Of a stretch of 64,000 bases of DNA, positions 9,345 through 17,338 are shown piece after piece. The stretch spans positions 3,472,001-3,536,000 of the forward strand of contig NZ_JACBZJ010000001.1 in assembly GCF_013409305.1 (NCBI RefSeq). The letters run 5' to 3'. Positions within the stretch are counted from its first letter, which is position 1, and every line of letters begins with the position of its first letter. Origin of the DNA: Cellulomonas soli. Its GTDB lineage: Bacteria; Actinomycetota; Actinomycetes; Actinomycetales; Cellulomonadaceae. A program made the position numbers and the translations under genes. Under the pieces are notes generated by a model, which did not search any database, had not been told where the DNA came from, and saw only the letters and a list, made by a program, of their open reading frames with translations.

Positions 9345-11198
9345 TCATGCCGTGCGCGGTGCCGGTGCGACGACCGGTGCGGCCCCACCCGTGAGCAGGG
9401 CGTCCGCCCCGGACCAGCGGTCCGGAGCGAGCAGCTGCACCGCGGCCACGGCCGTCGCGGCGTCGCCGACGCCCTGGGCGCCGCGCACCGGGCAGGTCCA
9501 CGCGTCCGAGACGGCCACCAGGCGAACCCCCGGCTGATCGAGCCAGGCCAGGAGCAGATCGGTCTCCTCCGGGTGTGCCGCGGTCGCGGGGGCCACGGGC
9601 GCCTCGACGTGCTCGCCGGTCGCGCGCAGCGTCTCGATCGTCGGCACCGGGTCGGTCCGCCGGTCGACCCGTGCCGTGCCGGCCAGCCGACCGTGCCGCA
9701 CGAGCACGATCTCCCAGCCGCCCTCCTCGTCGCGGCGGGCCGCCACGAGCTCCGCCGTGCGCGCGACCGGGTCGAACCGCTGCACGCGCGCCGCTCCGCG
9801 CAGGTAGGCGGTCAGCCGCTCCCGGACGGTCACCGCCTCCTCGTACCGTTCCTGCGCCGACAGCTCACGGATGCGGCGGGCGTGCGCGCGCGCGACCGGC
9901 GCGGGGTCGCCGAGCATGCCGGCGCGGACGTCGGCGACAACCTCGGCGTACGCCGCCGCACCCTGCCCGCCCGTGCACGGGGCACCGCAGCGCCCCATCT
10001 CCGCGAGCGCGCAGGCCGACGCGTCGGCTGCGGGGACGAGCGGCAGACGGCGGGTGCACTGACGCACGGGGTACGACTCGTGCAACGCCTCGACGGCCAG
10101 CCGTGCTGCCTGCACCGAGCCGAACGGGCCCAGGTACGCCGCCCCGGGCTCGTCGCGCACGTCACGCACCACCGACAGGCGCGGGTACGGCTCGCTCGTG
10201 AGGCGGACCCAGGGCATGCGCTCGGGGTGACGCGAACGGCGGTTGTAGCGCGGGGCGTGCTCGGCGATGAGCCGCAGCTCGCGCACGCGTGCCTCGAGCG
10301 GTGTCGCGCACGCCACGGCGTCGACCCTCGTCGCCACGCGCACCATCTCGGTCATCCGTCGGCGCTTCTCGGCCGAGGTGAAGTAGCTGCGGACCCGGGT
10401 GCGCACGGACGTCGTCGAGGTGCCGACGTAGAGGACCTCCTCGCGCGGGCCTCGGAACAGGTACACGCCGGGGCCGTCGGGCAGGTGGTCGGCCAGGCCG
10501 CGCTTGCGGCGCACGTCGGAGGGGACCGGGTCGGTCGCCGTCGCCAGGTCCTCCAGGTGCGTGACGCCGAGCGGGGCGAGCCGGCCCAGCAACGCGTGCA
10601 GGACGTCGACCGTCGCCCGCGCGTCCGACAGTGCACGGTGGTCCGGGGTCACGGACGCACGGAACAGGCCGGCCAGCGTCGACAGCTTGTGGTTCGGCGC
10701 CTCGTCCCGCAGCACCACGCGTCGGGCGAGCCGGACCGTGTCGACCACCCGGTTGCCGGGCCACGGGTGCCCGGTACGCGCCGCCGCGGCCTTGAGGAAG
10801 CCGATGTCGAAGCTCGCGTTGTGTGCGACCAGCACGGCGTCGTGCGCGAACTCCAGGAAGCTCGGCAGCACCTGTTCGATGCGTGGGGCGCCGACCAGCA
10901 TCGACGTCGTGATGCCGGTGAGCACCTGGATGTAGGGCGGCACCGGGCCGCCCGGGTCGACGAGGGTCTGGAACTCGCCGAGAACCTGGCCGCCGCGGAC
11001 CTTCACCGCACCGATCTCGGTGATCTCGCAGTCGGCGGGTGTCCCACCGGTGGTCTCCAGGTCGACCACCACGAACGTCACCTCGTGCAGCGGGGTGCCC
11101 ACCTCGTCCAGTGTCGGCTGCACCGGCCGTGCCGCCAGGTCCGCCCCTGTCGATCGCTCCTCGACCCAGACGGGGCGCAGGCGATGGACGGACGACAT
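9345..11198 (-). CDS. DEDDh exonuclease fused to a UvrC/Cho-like GIY-YIG endonuclease
   Basis: 617 residues in two nuclease modules. Residues about 40-205 form a DnaQ-like 3'-5' exonuclease with D46, E48 (DLETTG), D131 (HNASFD), H187 and D192 (HRALSD). Residues about 240-320 form a GIY-YIG domain (PGVYLF then VLYVGTS), as in the N-terminus of UvrC and in Cho, followed by a Cys-containing region and a UVR-like helix pair (ELSAQERYEEAVTVRERL). The same fusion is M. tuberculosis Rv2191, also beside trpD, as I recall. A DNA repair or replication role is inferred from the domains. The ATG at 11198 is fixed by a TAGCGT -10 seven bases upstream. Confidence 0.9.
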   Translation of the reverse strand: MSSVHRLRPVWVEERSTGADLAARPVQPTLDEVGTPLHEVTFVVVDLETTGGTPADCEITEIGAVKVRGGQVLGEFQTLVDPGGPVPPYIQVLTGITTSMLVGAPRIEQVLPSFLEFAHDAVLVAHNASFDIGFLKAAAARTGHPWPGNRVVDTVRLARRVVLRDEAPNHKLSTLAGLFRASVTPDHRALSDARATVDVLHALLGRLAPLGVTHLEDLATATDPVPSDVRRKRGLADHLPDGPGVYLFRGPREEVLYVGTSTTSVRTRVRSYFTSAEKRRRMTEMVRVATRVDAVACATPLEARVRELRLIAEHAPRYNRRSRHPERMPWVRLTSEPYPRLSVVRDVRDEPGAAYLGPFGSVQAARLAVEALHESYPVRQCTRRLPLVPAADASACALAEMGRCGAPCTGGQGAAAYAEVVADVRAGMLGDPAPVARAHARRIRELSAQERYEEAVTVRERLTAYLRGAARVQRFDPVARTAELVAARRDEEGGWEIVLVRHGRLAGTARVDRRTDPVPTIETLRATGEHVEAPVAPATAAHPEETDLLLAWLDQPGVRLVAVSDAWTCPVRGAQGVGDAATAVAAVQLLAPDRWSGADALLTGGAAPVVAPAPRTA

Positions 11199-11205
11199 GC
11201 CACGG

Positions 11206-11211
11206 ACGCTA
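11206..11211 (-). promoter_or_regulatory. -10 TAGCGT of the exonuclease gene (leaderless)
   Basis: TAGCGT on the minus strand with 7 bases to the ATG at 11198. No ribosome site fits in between, so the mRNA probably begins at or near the start codon. Confidence 0.6.
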
Positions 11212-11318
11212 GCGGCGGCCACCGACAGGTGGCGGCGTCGTCCGCCCCCGCCCGGTCGCCGGCTGCTGCCCGGCCGCTGCCGTGCGCTGGCGGGCGGAGC
11301 GGGCGGTGCGAGCGCCCG

Positions 11319-11324
11319 TAGGGT
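11319..11324 (+). promoter_or_regulatory. -10 TAGGGT of the NYN-domain gene (leaderless)
   Basis: TAGGGT with 7 bases to the ATG at 11332. It diverges from the nuclease promoter about 110 bp away. Confidence 0.65.
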
Positions 11325-11331
11325 TGGTCCC

Positions 11332-12738
11332 ATGACCGAGCCGAGTCCCGTGGACGCCGACCCGGGACCGGCGACCGACGTGCCCGCACCGTTGCGCACC
11401 GCTCTCGTGCAGGTCGCCGCCGAGGTCCTCGGCACGCTGGAGCCGGCCGAGGTCCCCGCGACGTTGCGGCAGGTCCGTCAGTTCGCACCGCGTCGCCGTG
11501 CGGGCGCCGGCGCGGGCCCGCTGTGGGCCGCCCTGCAGGAACCCGCCTTCCGCGCTCGTGTCGTGCGGGTCTGGACGCAGGGCCACCGTGAGCTCGCGGC
11601 CGCCGTGGCGCCGCCGGCCGGACCCGAGGCGGACCTCGGCGCCGACAGCACCTCCGGCGCCGAGTCGGTGTCCGACCAGGTGGCCGACCTCGCGTCTGAC
11701 CAGGCGGCCGACCCCGTGGACGAGGCGGTCGACGAGCACGGGTCGCTGGCCGTGGCTGTCGGATCCTGGCTGCTCGGCACGTCGCACTGGCGGGCACTAC
11801 TCGCGGAGCACCCCGTCGACGGGGCTCCCGAGGACGCGCAGCGCCGGCGCGAGCGTCAGGACCGCTCGGCCGCTGAGGAGCGACGGCTGCGCCTCGAGCT
11901 GGGGACCGCCCGCGAGGAGGCCCGGCGCGCGCAGGAGGAGCTGGCGGCCCTGCACCGCGAGCTGCGCCGGCTGCGTTCGGACGCCGACCGGGCCCGCTCG
12001 CAGGCCCGGACGGCCGCCGAAGAGGCAGCCGAGGTGCTCGCCGCCGCGCAGGAGGACCTGCACCGTGCCGCCGAGGAGCGACGGGTCGCCGAGGCGGAGC
12101 GCCGGGCCGCGCAGACCGCCCAGGCGGTCGTCCGGACCGAGGCACGGGCAGCGCGCGACCTCGCGGACGTGCGGGTCCGGCTCCTGCTGGACACGATCGT
12201 CGACGCCGCCGACGGGCTGCGGTCCGAGCTGGCGCTGCCTCCGGTCGGACAGCTGCCCGCCGACCTCGTCGCACCCGACGCAGCGCCAGGCGCGGTCGTG
12301 TGGCAGGGGTCGCGGGGCCGGACGACCGACGACCCCCGGCTGGTCGACGAGCTGCTCGCGCGGCCCCGCTCGCACCTGGTCGTCGACGGCTACAACGTCT
12401 CGAAGACCTGGCTGCCCGGCCTGACGCTCGTCGAGCAGCGCCGCGGGCTCGTCGACGCCCTCGGCAGGCTCGCCGCCCGGACCGGCGCGGAGGTCACGTG
12501 CTGCTTCGACGGCCAGGAGGGTCACCGGCCGCCCACGACGGCCGGACGGTCGGTGCGCGTGCTGTTCTCGGTCGGCGAGATCGCCGACGACCTCATCCGC
12601 CGCCTCGTGCACGCCGAGCCGCCCGGGCGAGCCCTGCTGGTGGTCACCAGCGACCAGCAGGTCACCCGGGACGTCGAGGCGAGCGGCGCGTGGGTCGTGC
12701 CGTCCGCGACGTTCGTCGAACGGCTGCGCCGCCTCTGA
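11332..12738 (+). CDS. NYN-domain protein with a central coiled coil, putative ribonuclease
   Basis: 468 residues. An acidic N-terminal part is followed by a coiled coil (about residues 180-285, rich in E/R/A heptads) and a C-terminal NYN (YacP/PIN-like) nuclease domain from about residue 345: HLVVDGYNVSKTW, then CCFDG, then VLFSVGEIADDLIRR and VVTSDQQ. The Asp residues at these places are the usual metal ligands. NYN proteins are mostly RNA nucleases; no substrate can be named from the sequence. Transcribed divergently from the DnaQ/GIY-YIG nuclease. The ATG at 11332 is supported by the adjacent -10 and by the lack of family-like sequence upstream. Confidence 0.85.
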   Translation: MTEPSPVDADPGPATDVPAPLRTALVQVAAEVLGTLEPAEVPATLRQVRQFAPRRRAGAGAGPLWAALQEPAFRARVVRVWTQGHRELAAAVAPPAGPEADLGADSTSGAESVSDQVADLASDQAADPVDEAVDEHGSLAVAVGSWLLGTSHWRALLAEHPVDGAPEDAQRRRERQDRSAAEERRLRLELGTAREEARRAQEELAALHRELRRLRSDADRARSQARTAAEEAAEVLAAAQEDLHRAAEERRVAEAERRAAQTAQAVVRTEARAARDLADVRVRLLLDTIVDAADGLRSELALPPVGQLPADLVAPDAAPGAVVWQGSRGRTTDDPRLVDELLARPRSHLVVDGYNVSKTWLPGLTLVEQRRGLVDALGRLAARTGAEVTCCFDGQEGHRPPTTAGRSVRVLFSVGEIADDLIRRLVHAEPPGRALLVVTSDQQVTRDVEASGAWVVPSATFVERLRRL

Positions 12739-12783
12739 CGCAGCCTCTGACCCGGCCTCTGACCAGCCCCGGTTCCGGAGGGG

Positions 12784-14589
12784 TCAGTCCTTGCCGCCCT
12801 CGTAGATCGCGTCGATGTCCACGGCGAACGCCTTGAGCACCTCGGCGCGGCGCACGGACAGCTTGGGCGTGAGGAAGCCGTTCGCGATCGTCAGGTCGGT
12901 GTCGAGGATGCGGTACTTGCGGATCGACTCGGCGCGCGAGACAGCCTTGTTCGTCCGCTCCACGGCGCGGTCGAGGGAGGCGAGGACGTCCGGGTCCTTG
13001 GCCGCCTCCGCCAGGCTCATCTCGGGCTTGCCGTGCGCGCTGAGCCACCCGGGCACACCCTCGGGGTCGAGCGTGATCAGGGCGCCGATGAACGGACGCT
13101 GGTCCCCGACGACCACGACCTGGCTGACGAGCGGGTGCCCCCGCAGGCGGTCCTCGAGCACGGCGGGTGCGACGTTCTTGCCGCCCGCGGTCACGATGAT
13201 CTCCTTCTTGCGCCCGGTGATGCGCAGGAACCCGTCGGCGTCGATCGAGCCGAGGTCGCCGGTGCGGAACCACCCGTCGTCCATCGCCTCGTCCGTGGCC
13301 GACTCGTTGGCGTGGTAGCCGCGGAACACCTGGATGCCCTTGATCTCGACCTCGCCGTCCGGCGCGATGCGCAGCGCGGTACCCGGCAGGGCCGGGCCGA
13401 CGGTGCCGATCTTGGTGCGGTCGGGCAGGTTGACCGTCGCCGGCGCCGTGGTCTCGGTCAGGCCGTAGCCCTCGAGCACGACGAGACCGACACCGCGGTA
13501 GAAGTGGCCGAGGCGCTCGCCGAGCGGGGCTCCTCCGGAGATCGCCCACTTCGCCTGCCCGCCGAGCACGGCGCGGAGCTTGGACAGCACGAGGACGTCG
13601 GCGACCTTGTGCTGCAGCCGCAGCCACGGGCTCGGGCCCGAGGGGGTGTCGAGCGCACGGGAGTAGACGATCGCCGTCTTGGCGGCACGCTGGAAGATGG
13701 CGCCCTTGCCCCCCGCGGCGGCCTTCTGCTCGGCCGAGTTGTAGACCTTCTCGAACACCCGGGGGACGGACAGGATGAACGTCGGTCGGAACGACTGCAG
13801 GTCCGGCACGAGGTCGCGGGTGTCGGGCGTGTGCCCCATCGTCGCGCCGGCCACGACGCACAGCACCTCGATGAACCGCGCGAACACGTGCGCCAGCGGC
13901 ATGAACAGCAGCGTGCGGGCACCGGGCCCGTCGAGGATCTCGTGCAGCTTGGCCGCGGCGTTCGTGGTGAGCAGCGCGAAGTTGCCGTGCGTGAGCTCCA
14001 CACCCTTCGGGCGGCCTGTGGTGCCCGAGGTGTAGATGATCGTCGCGACGTCCTCGAGCCCGGCCAGGGAGCGGCGCCGGGCGATCTCCTCGTCGCCGAC
14101 GTCCGCACCAGCGGCGACCAGCGAGGCGATGGCGCCCTCGTCGATCCGCAGGACCTCGCGCAGCGTGGGCGCCTGGTCGCGGACCTCCTCGACGACGGCG
14201 GCGTGCGTGGCCTGCTCGACGACCAGCAGGGAGACGTCGGCGTTCGTGAGGATCCACAGCACCTGCTCGGCGGAGGACGTCTCGTACAGGGGGACCGGGA
14301 CGGCGCCCGCGGCCCACACGGCCCAGTCGAGGAGGGTCCACTCGTAGCGGGTGCGCGACATGATGCCGACCCGGTCCCCGGGCTGCACGCCTCGCGCGAC
14401 CAGTCCCTTGGCGACGGCCACGACCTCGGTGTCGAACGCCCGCACCGTCAGGGGCGTCCAGGTGCCGTCGTCGCCCTTGCGCTCCACGAGGACACGGTCG
14501 GGGGTGCTGGCCGCGCGATCGGCCAGCAGGTCGTTGAGGTTGCGTGCCGCGTCGATGTCGACGAGCAGGGGCGTGCTGAACTCGTCCAT
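12784..14589 (-). CDS. fadD15: Long-chain fatty-acid--CoA ligase (AMP-forming)
   Basis: Activates long-chain fatty acids to acyl-CoA through an acyl-AMP; 601 residues, normal for the long-chain clade. The AMP-binding signature is TIIYTSGTTGRPKG (about residue 190); YGLTET, GWFRTGDLGSID and ITGRKKEIIVTAGGKN follow in order, the last being the hinge and C-terminal domain. FadD15 (Rv2187) occupies the same neighbourhood in M. tuberculosis, hence the symbol. Upstream open frame is discarded because ATG at 14589 has a GGAG site and gives the family N-terminus. A possible -10 TATCCT lies at 14633-14628, leaving a leader of roughly 30 bases. It converges on the NYN gene with a 45-bp gap. Confidence 0.93.
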   Translation of the reverse strand: MDEFSTPLLVDIDAARNLNDLLADRAASTPDRVLVERKGDDGTWTPLTVRAFDTEVVAVAKGLVARGVQPGDRVGIMSRTRYEWTLLDWAVWAAGAVPVPLYETSSAEQVLWILTNADVSLLVVEQATHAAVVEEVRDQAPTLREVLRIDEGAIASLVAAGADVGDEEIARRRSLAGLEDVATIIYTSGTTGRPKGVELTHGNFALLTTNAAAKLHEILDGPGARTLLFMPLAHVFARFIEVLCVVAGATMGHTPDTRDLVPDLQSFRPTFILSVPRVFEKVYNSAEQKAAAGGKGAIFQRAAKTAIVYSRALDTPSGPSPWLRLQHKVADVLVLSKLRAVLGGQAKWAISGGAPLGERLGHFYRGVGLVVLEGYGLTETTAPATVNLPDRTKIGTVGPALPGTALRIAPDGEVEIKGIQVFRGYHANESATDEAMDDGWFRTGDLGSIDADGFLRITGRKKEIIVTAGGKNVAPAVLEDRLRGHPLVSQVVVVGDQRPFIGALITLDPEGVPGWLSAHGKPEMSLAEAAKDPDVLASLDRAVERTNKAVSRAESIRKYRILDTDLTIANGFLTPKLSVRRAEVLKAFAVDIDAIYEGGKD

Positions 14590-14732
14590 GCTGACTCCGT
14601 TGGCAGAAGGGGCGATGGTTGCACGCGAGGATACGGGACGTTGTGCCTCGTGCGTCGGGCGGGCGTCCAGGTAACCTCGTCCGGGTTCGCGTGCGTGCGT
14701 CGGTGACGCGCGCCAAGGCCGACCACGGGCGC

Positions 14733-14738
14733 TAGCGT
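14733..14738 (+). promoter_or_regulatory. -10 TAGCGT upstream of the ROK glucokinase
   Basis: TAGCGT about 65 bases before the start at 14804. A purine-rich ribosome site (GCGGAGGAG, about 14784-14792) lies between, so this mRNA has a normal leader. Confidence 0.45.
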
Positions 14739-14803
14739 TGCCAGGCGCGCGGACCGGGTCGGTGCGCGACCATCCGGACCAGCGCGGAGGAGCGAAGACG
14801 CAC

Positions 14804-15748
14804 ATGCATGCCATCGGTGTCGACATCGGCGGGACGAAGATCGCGGCGGGCGTGGTGGACGAGGACGGGACGATCCTCGCCAAGACCCGCCGGGACACCC
14901 AGCCGGACGACGCGGGCAGCATCGACCGCGCGATCGCCGAGGTCTACGCCGAGTTGCGCGAGGGCTACGAGATCGGTGCGATCGGCGTGGCCGCCGCAGG
15001 CTTCGTCGCCGCCGACCGCTCCGGTGTGCTCTTCGCGCCGAACATCGCCTGGCGCGACTACCCGCTGCGCGACAACGTGCGCGCGCTGATCGGCTCCGAC
15101 GTGCCGGTCGTGGTCGAGAACGACGCGAACGCCGCCGGCTGGGCCGAGTTCCGGTACGGCGCCGCCAAGGACGTCGAGGACATGCTCCTGCTCACGGTCG
15201 GCACGGGCCTGGGCGGTGCGATCGTGGTGAACAACCGGCTCGTGCGCGGCGCCTGGGGCGTGGCCGCCGAGGTCGGTCACATGCGTGTCGTGCCCGGTGG
15301 GCACTACTGCGGCTGCGGGCACGAGGGCTGCTGGGAGCAGTACTCCTCCGGCAGCGCGCTCGTGCGCGACGCCCAGGCCGCGGTCGTCGCCCAGCCGGAC
15401 CGTGCGACGCGGCTGCTCGAGCTGGCCGGCGGCGACGCCGCGCGGCTGACCGGTCCGGACGTGACGAAGGCCGCCCAGGAGGGCGACCCGCTGGCGATCG
15501 ACCTGCTCGCCGAGCTGGGGCGCTGGATCGGCGAGGGCTCGGCCTCCGTGGCGGCGCTCCTCGACCCGGCGCTCATCGTGATCGGTGGCGGGGTCGGCGC
15601 CGCGGGCGACCTGCTGCTCGCACCGGCACGCAAGGCGTTCGCCGAGCAGCTCTCCGCGCGCGGTCACCGGCCGGAGGCCGCGATCGTGCTGGCGGCGATG
15701 GGCAACGACGCGGGCATCGTCGGCGCGGCCGACCTCGCGCGCGCCTGA
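14804..15748 (+). CDS. ROK-family glucokinase
   Basis: Phosphorylates glucose to glucose-6-phosphate in the cytoplasm; 314 residues. DIGGTKIAAGVVDEDG is the ATP phosphate loop, ENDANAAGWAEF carries the catalytic Asp, and TVGTGLGGAIV follows. CGCGHEGCWEQYSSG is the ROK Cys-rich zinc motif. No DNA-binding domain precedes it, so it is an enzyme and not a ROK repressor. Substrate assignment rests on similarity to actinobacterial GlkA; a related hexokinase is possible. The ATG at 14804 is chosen by its ribosome site and by the ROK N-terminus. Confidence 0.92.
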   Translation: MHAIGVDIGGTKIAAGVVDEDGTILAKTRRDTQPDDAGSIDRAIAEVYAELREGYEIGAIGVAAAGFVAADRSGVLFAPNIAWRDYPLRDNVRALIGSDVPVVVENDANAAGWAEFRYGAAKDVEDMLLLTVGTGLGGAIVVNNRLVRGAWGVAAEVGHMRVVPGGHYCGCGHEGCWEQYSSGSALVRDAQAAVVAQPDRATRLLELAGGDAARLTGPDVTKAAQEGDPLAIDLLAELGRWIGEGSASVAALLDPALIVIGGGVGAAGDLLLAPARKAFAEQLSARGHRPEAAIVLAAMGNDAGIVGAADLARA

Positions 15749-15760
15749 CCGAGCGGCCGA

Positions 15761-15776
15761 CCGGCGCCGGCGCCGG
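15761..15776. repeat. 16-bp GC palindrome between convergent genes
   Basis: CCGGCGCCGGCGCCGG is perfectly self-complementary and lies in the 28-bp gap between the stops of the glucokinase and the next gene. It may act as a bidirectional terminator, though it has almost no loop. Confidence 0.35.
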
Positions 15777-16331
15777 CTACACCACGGCGCCGGTGTCGTC
15801 GTCCGACGGGTCGCGCCTGTGCGGCATGCGCCAGACCAGCACCGCGACGCCGAGCACGAAGACGAGCCCGGCGGCCTGCAGGACGGCCGTCGGCGCCGAG
15901 CGCCACGCGACCGCGACGACGAGGAGCAGCAGCGCGGGTGCGGTGACCGCGAGCCAGGCCATCGTGAGCAGCGGGTCGCCGCCGAGGACGGGGCCGGGGT
16001 CCGGCGGCACGAAGTGCTCGGACGCGTCGACCTGGGCCTCGGCCTCGTCGATCTGGTCCGTGCCGTCCCAGTCCCTGCCGCTCGGTTCACCCGTTCGGCG
16101 GGCAGGTCGCACGACGTGCGGATCGGAGACCCACGGGGCGACGGGGTAGGTTACGTGCGGTCCGTCGGCGGGCCGGTCCTCGACCGGGGTGCCGGCGGCC
16201 TCGGGGGAGTCGTCCTCGTCGTCGACGGGGTCGAGGTCGCCGAGCCGGGCGACGAGCGAGGCCCATGCCGCGTCGTCGTCCTCGGGGAGTTCCGGGGGCA
16301 CTGCGTCGGGCTCGTCCGGGCGTGCGGGCAT
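15777..16331 (-). CDS. Uncharacterised membrane protein with long acidic N-terminus
   Basis: 184 residues, not recognised. Residues 1-115 are acidic and Pro-rich, probably disordered and cytoplasmic. Two hydrophobic segments follow (about 122-143 and 149-166), then a short polar tail, giving a two-helix membrane anchor. It is divergent from plsC and shares a symmetric -10 element with it, which hints at co-expression with lipid synthesis. The ATG at 16331 is set by TAGAGT 6 bases upstream. No function can be assigned. Confidence 0.75.
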   Translation of the reverse strand: MPARPDEPDAVPPELPEDDDAAWASLVARLGDLDPVDDEDDSPEAAGTPVEDRPADGPHVTYPVAPWVSDPHVVRPARRTGEPSGRDWDGTDQIDEAEAQVDASEHFVPPDPGPVLGGDPLLTMAWLAVTAPALLLLVVAVAWRSAPTAVLQAAGLVFVLGVAVLVWRMPHRRDPSDDDTGAVV

Positions 16332-16337
16332 GAGAGC

Positions 16338-16347
16338 ACTCTAGAGT
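16338..16347. promoter_or_regulatory. Symmetric divergent -10 element ACTCTAGAGT
   Basis: A perfect 10-bp palindrome that reads TAGAGT on both strands (16343-16338 minus, 16342-16347 plus). On the minus strand it lies 6 bases before the ATG at 16331. On the plus strand it lies 36 bases before the plsC TTG. Confidence 0.55.
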
Positions 16348-16383
16348 CGTACGGAACGGTCCGGGCGGGCGAGAGGTGAGCCG

Positions 16384-17184
16384 TTGTTCTACTGGTTGAT
16401 GAAGCGGGTCTTCGCGGGCCCGCTCCTGCACCTCATCTGGCGTCCGTGGATCCGGGGTGCCCAGAACGTGCCGTCCGAGGGCGGCGCGATCATGGCGAGC
16501 AACCACCTGGCGGTCTTCGACTCGGTGTTCCTGCCGATCATGATCGATCGCGAGATCGTGTTCATCGGCAAGCAGGAGTACTTCACGGGCTCCGGGTTCA
16601 AGGGACGCCTGACAGCCGGTTTCATGCGTGGCGTCGGGACGATCCCGGTGGACCGTGGCGGCGGCAAGGCCTCCGAGGCCGCCCTGCGCACGGGTCTGCG
16701 GCGGATCGAGGACGGCGGGCTCTTCGGCATCTACCCCGAGGGCACGCGCAGCCCGGACGGCCGGCTGTACCGCGGCAAGACCGGGATCGCCCGGCTCGCG
16801 CTGGAGTCCGGGGCGCCGGTCATCCCGGTCGCGATGATCGGGACGGGCGAGGCTCAGCCGATCGGTCGGCGCATCCCCAAGATCATGCGGGTGGGCGTCG
16901 TCATCGGCGAGCCGCTCGACTTCAGCCGCTACGCGGGCATGGAGAACGACCGGTTCATCCTGCGGTCGGTCACCGACGAGATCATGTACGCGATCATGAG
17001 CCTGTCGGGCCAGGAGTACGTGGACGTGTACGCCGCGACGCAGAAGGCGCGCATCGCGACGGGCCACCCCGCGGCCGTCCCGGAGGTCGCCGAGCACGCG
17101 CCGGTCGCGCCGGGCGGACGTCCGGCGCCGGACGTCCAGGTTCCGGTCCCCCCGGAGGACGAGGCCCCGCCCTCGGTAGCATGA
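16384..17184 (+). CDS. plsC: 1-acyl-sn-glycerol-3-phosphate acyltransferase
   Basis: Makes phosphatidic acid from lysophosphatidic acid at the membrane; 266 residues. Acyltransferase motifs appear in order: NHLAVFD (HX4D, catalytic), GTIPVDRGGGK, YPEGTRS and VIPVAMIGTG. The C-terminal 50 residues are Pro/Ala-rich and probably disordered. A GAGGTG ribosome site at 16373-16378 points to the TTG at 16384; an ATG at 16399 is the alternative. Rv2182c is the likely counterpart in M. tuberculosis. pfp follows after 154 bp that contain a weak hairpin (17189-17207). Confidence 0.92.
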   Translation: MFYWLMKRVFAGPLLHLIWRPWIRGAQNVPSEGGAIMASNHLAVFDSVFLPIMIDREIVFIGKQEYFTGSGFKGRLTAGFMRGVGTIPVDRGGGKASEAALRTGLRRIEDGGLFGIYPEGTRSPDGRLYRGKTGIARLALESGAPVIPVAMIGTGEAQPIGRRIPKIMRVGVVIGEPLDFSRYAGMENDRFILRSVTDEIMYAIMSLSGQEYVDVYAATQKARIATGHPAAVPEVAEHAPVAPGGRPAPDVQVPVPPEDEAPPSVA

Positions 17185-17338
17185 GCAGGGTCGGCCCCGT
17201 GCCGACCACGCACCCCCACGCCAGACCCGCCGCAGCGGCCCGGACCTAGGGCCCGCACCGCCGCTGCCCGGGCACAGCACCCTGGGGGCGCTAGTGCAGG
17301 TCGACCAGAGCTGTGCAGTCCAACGAGAGGTGTGTCTC

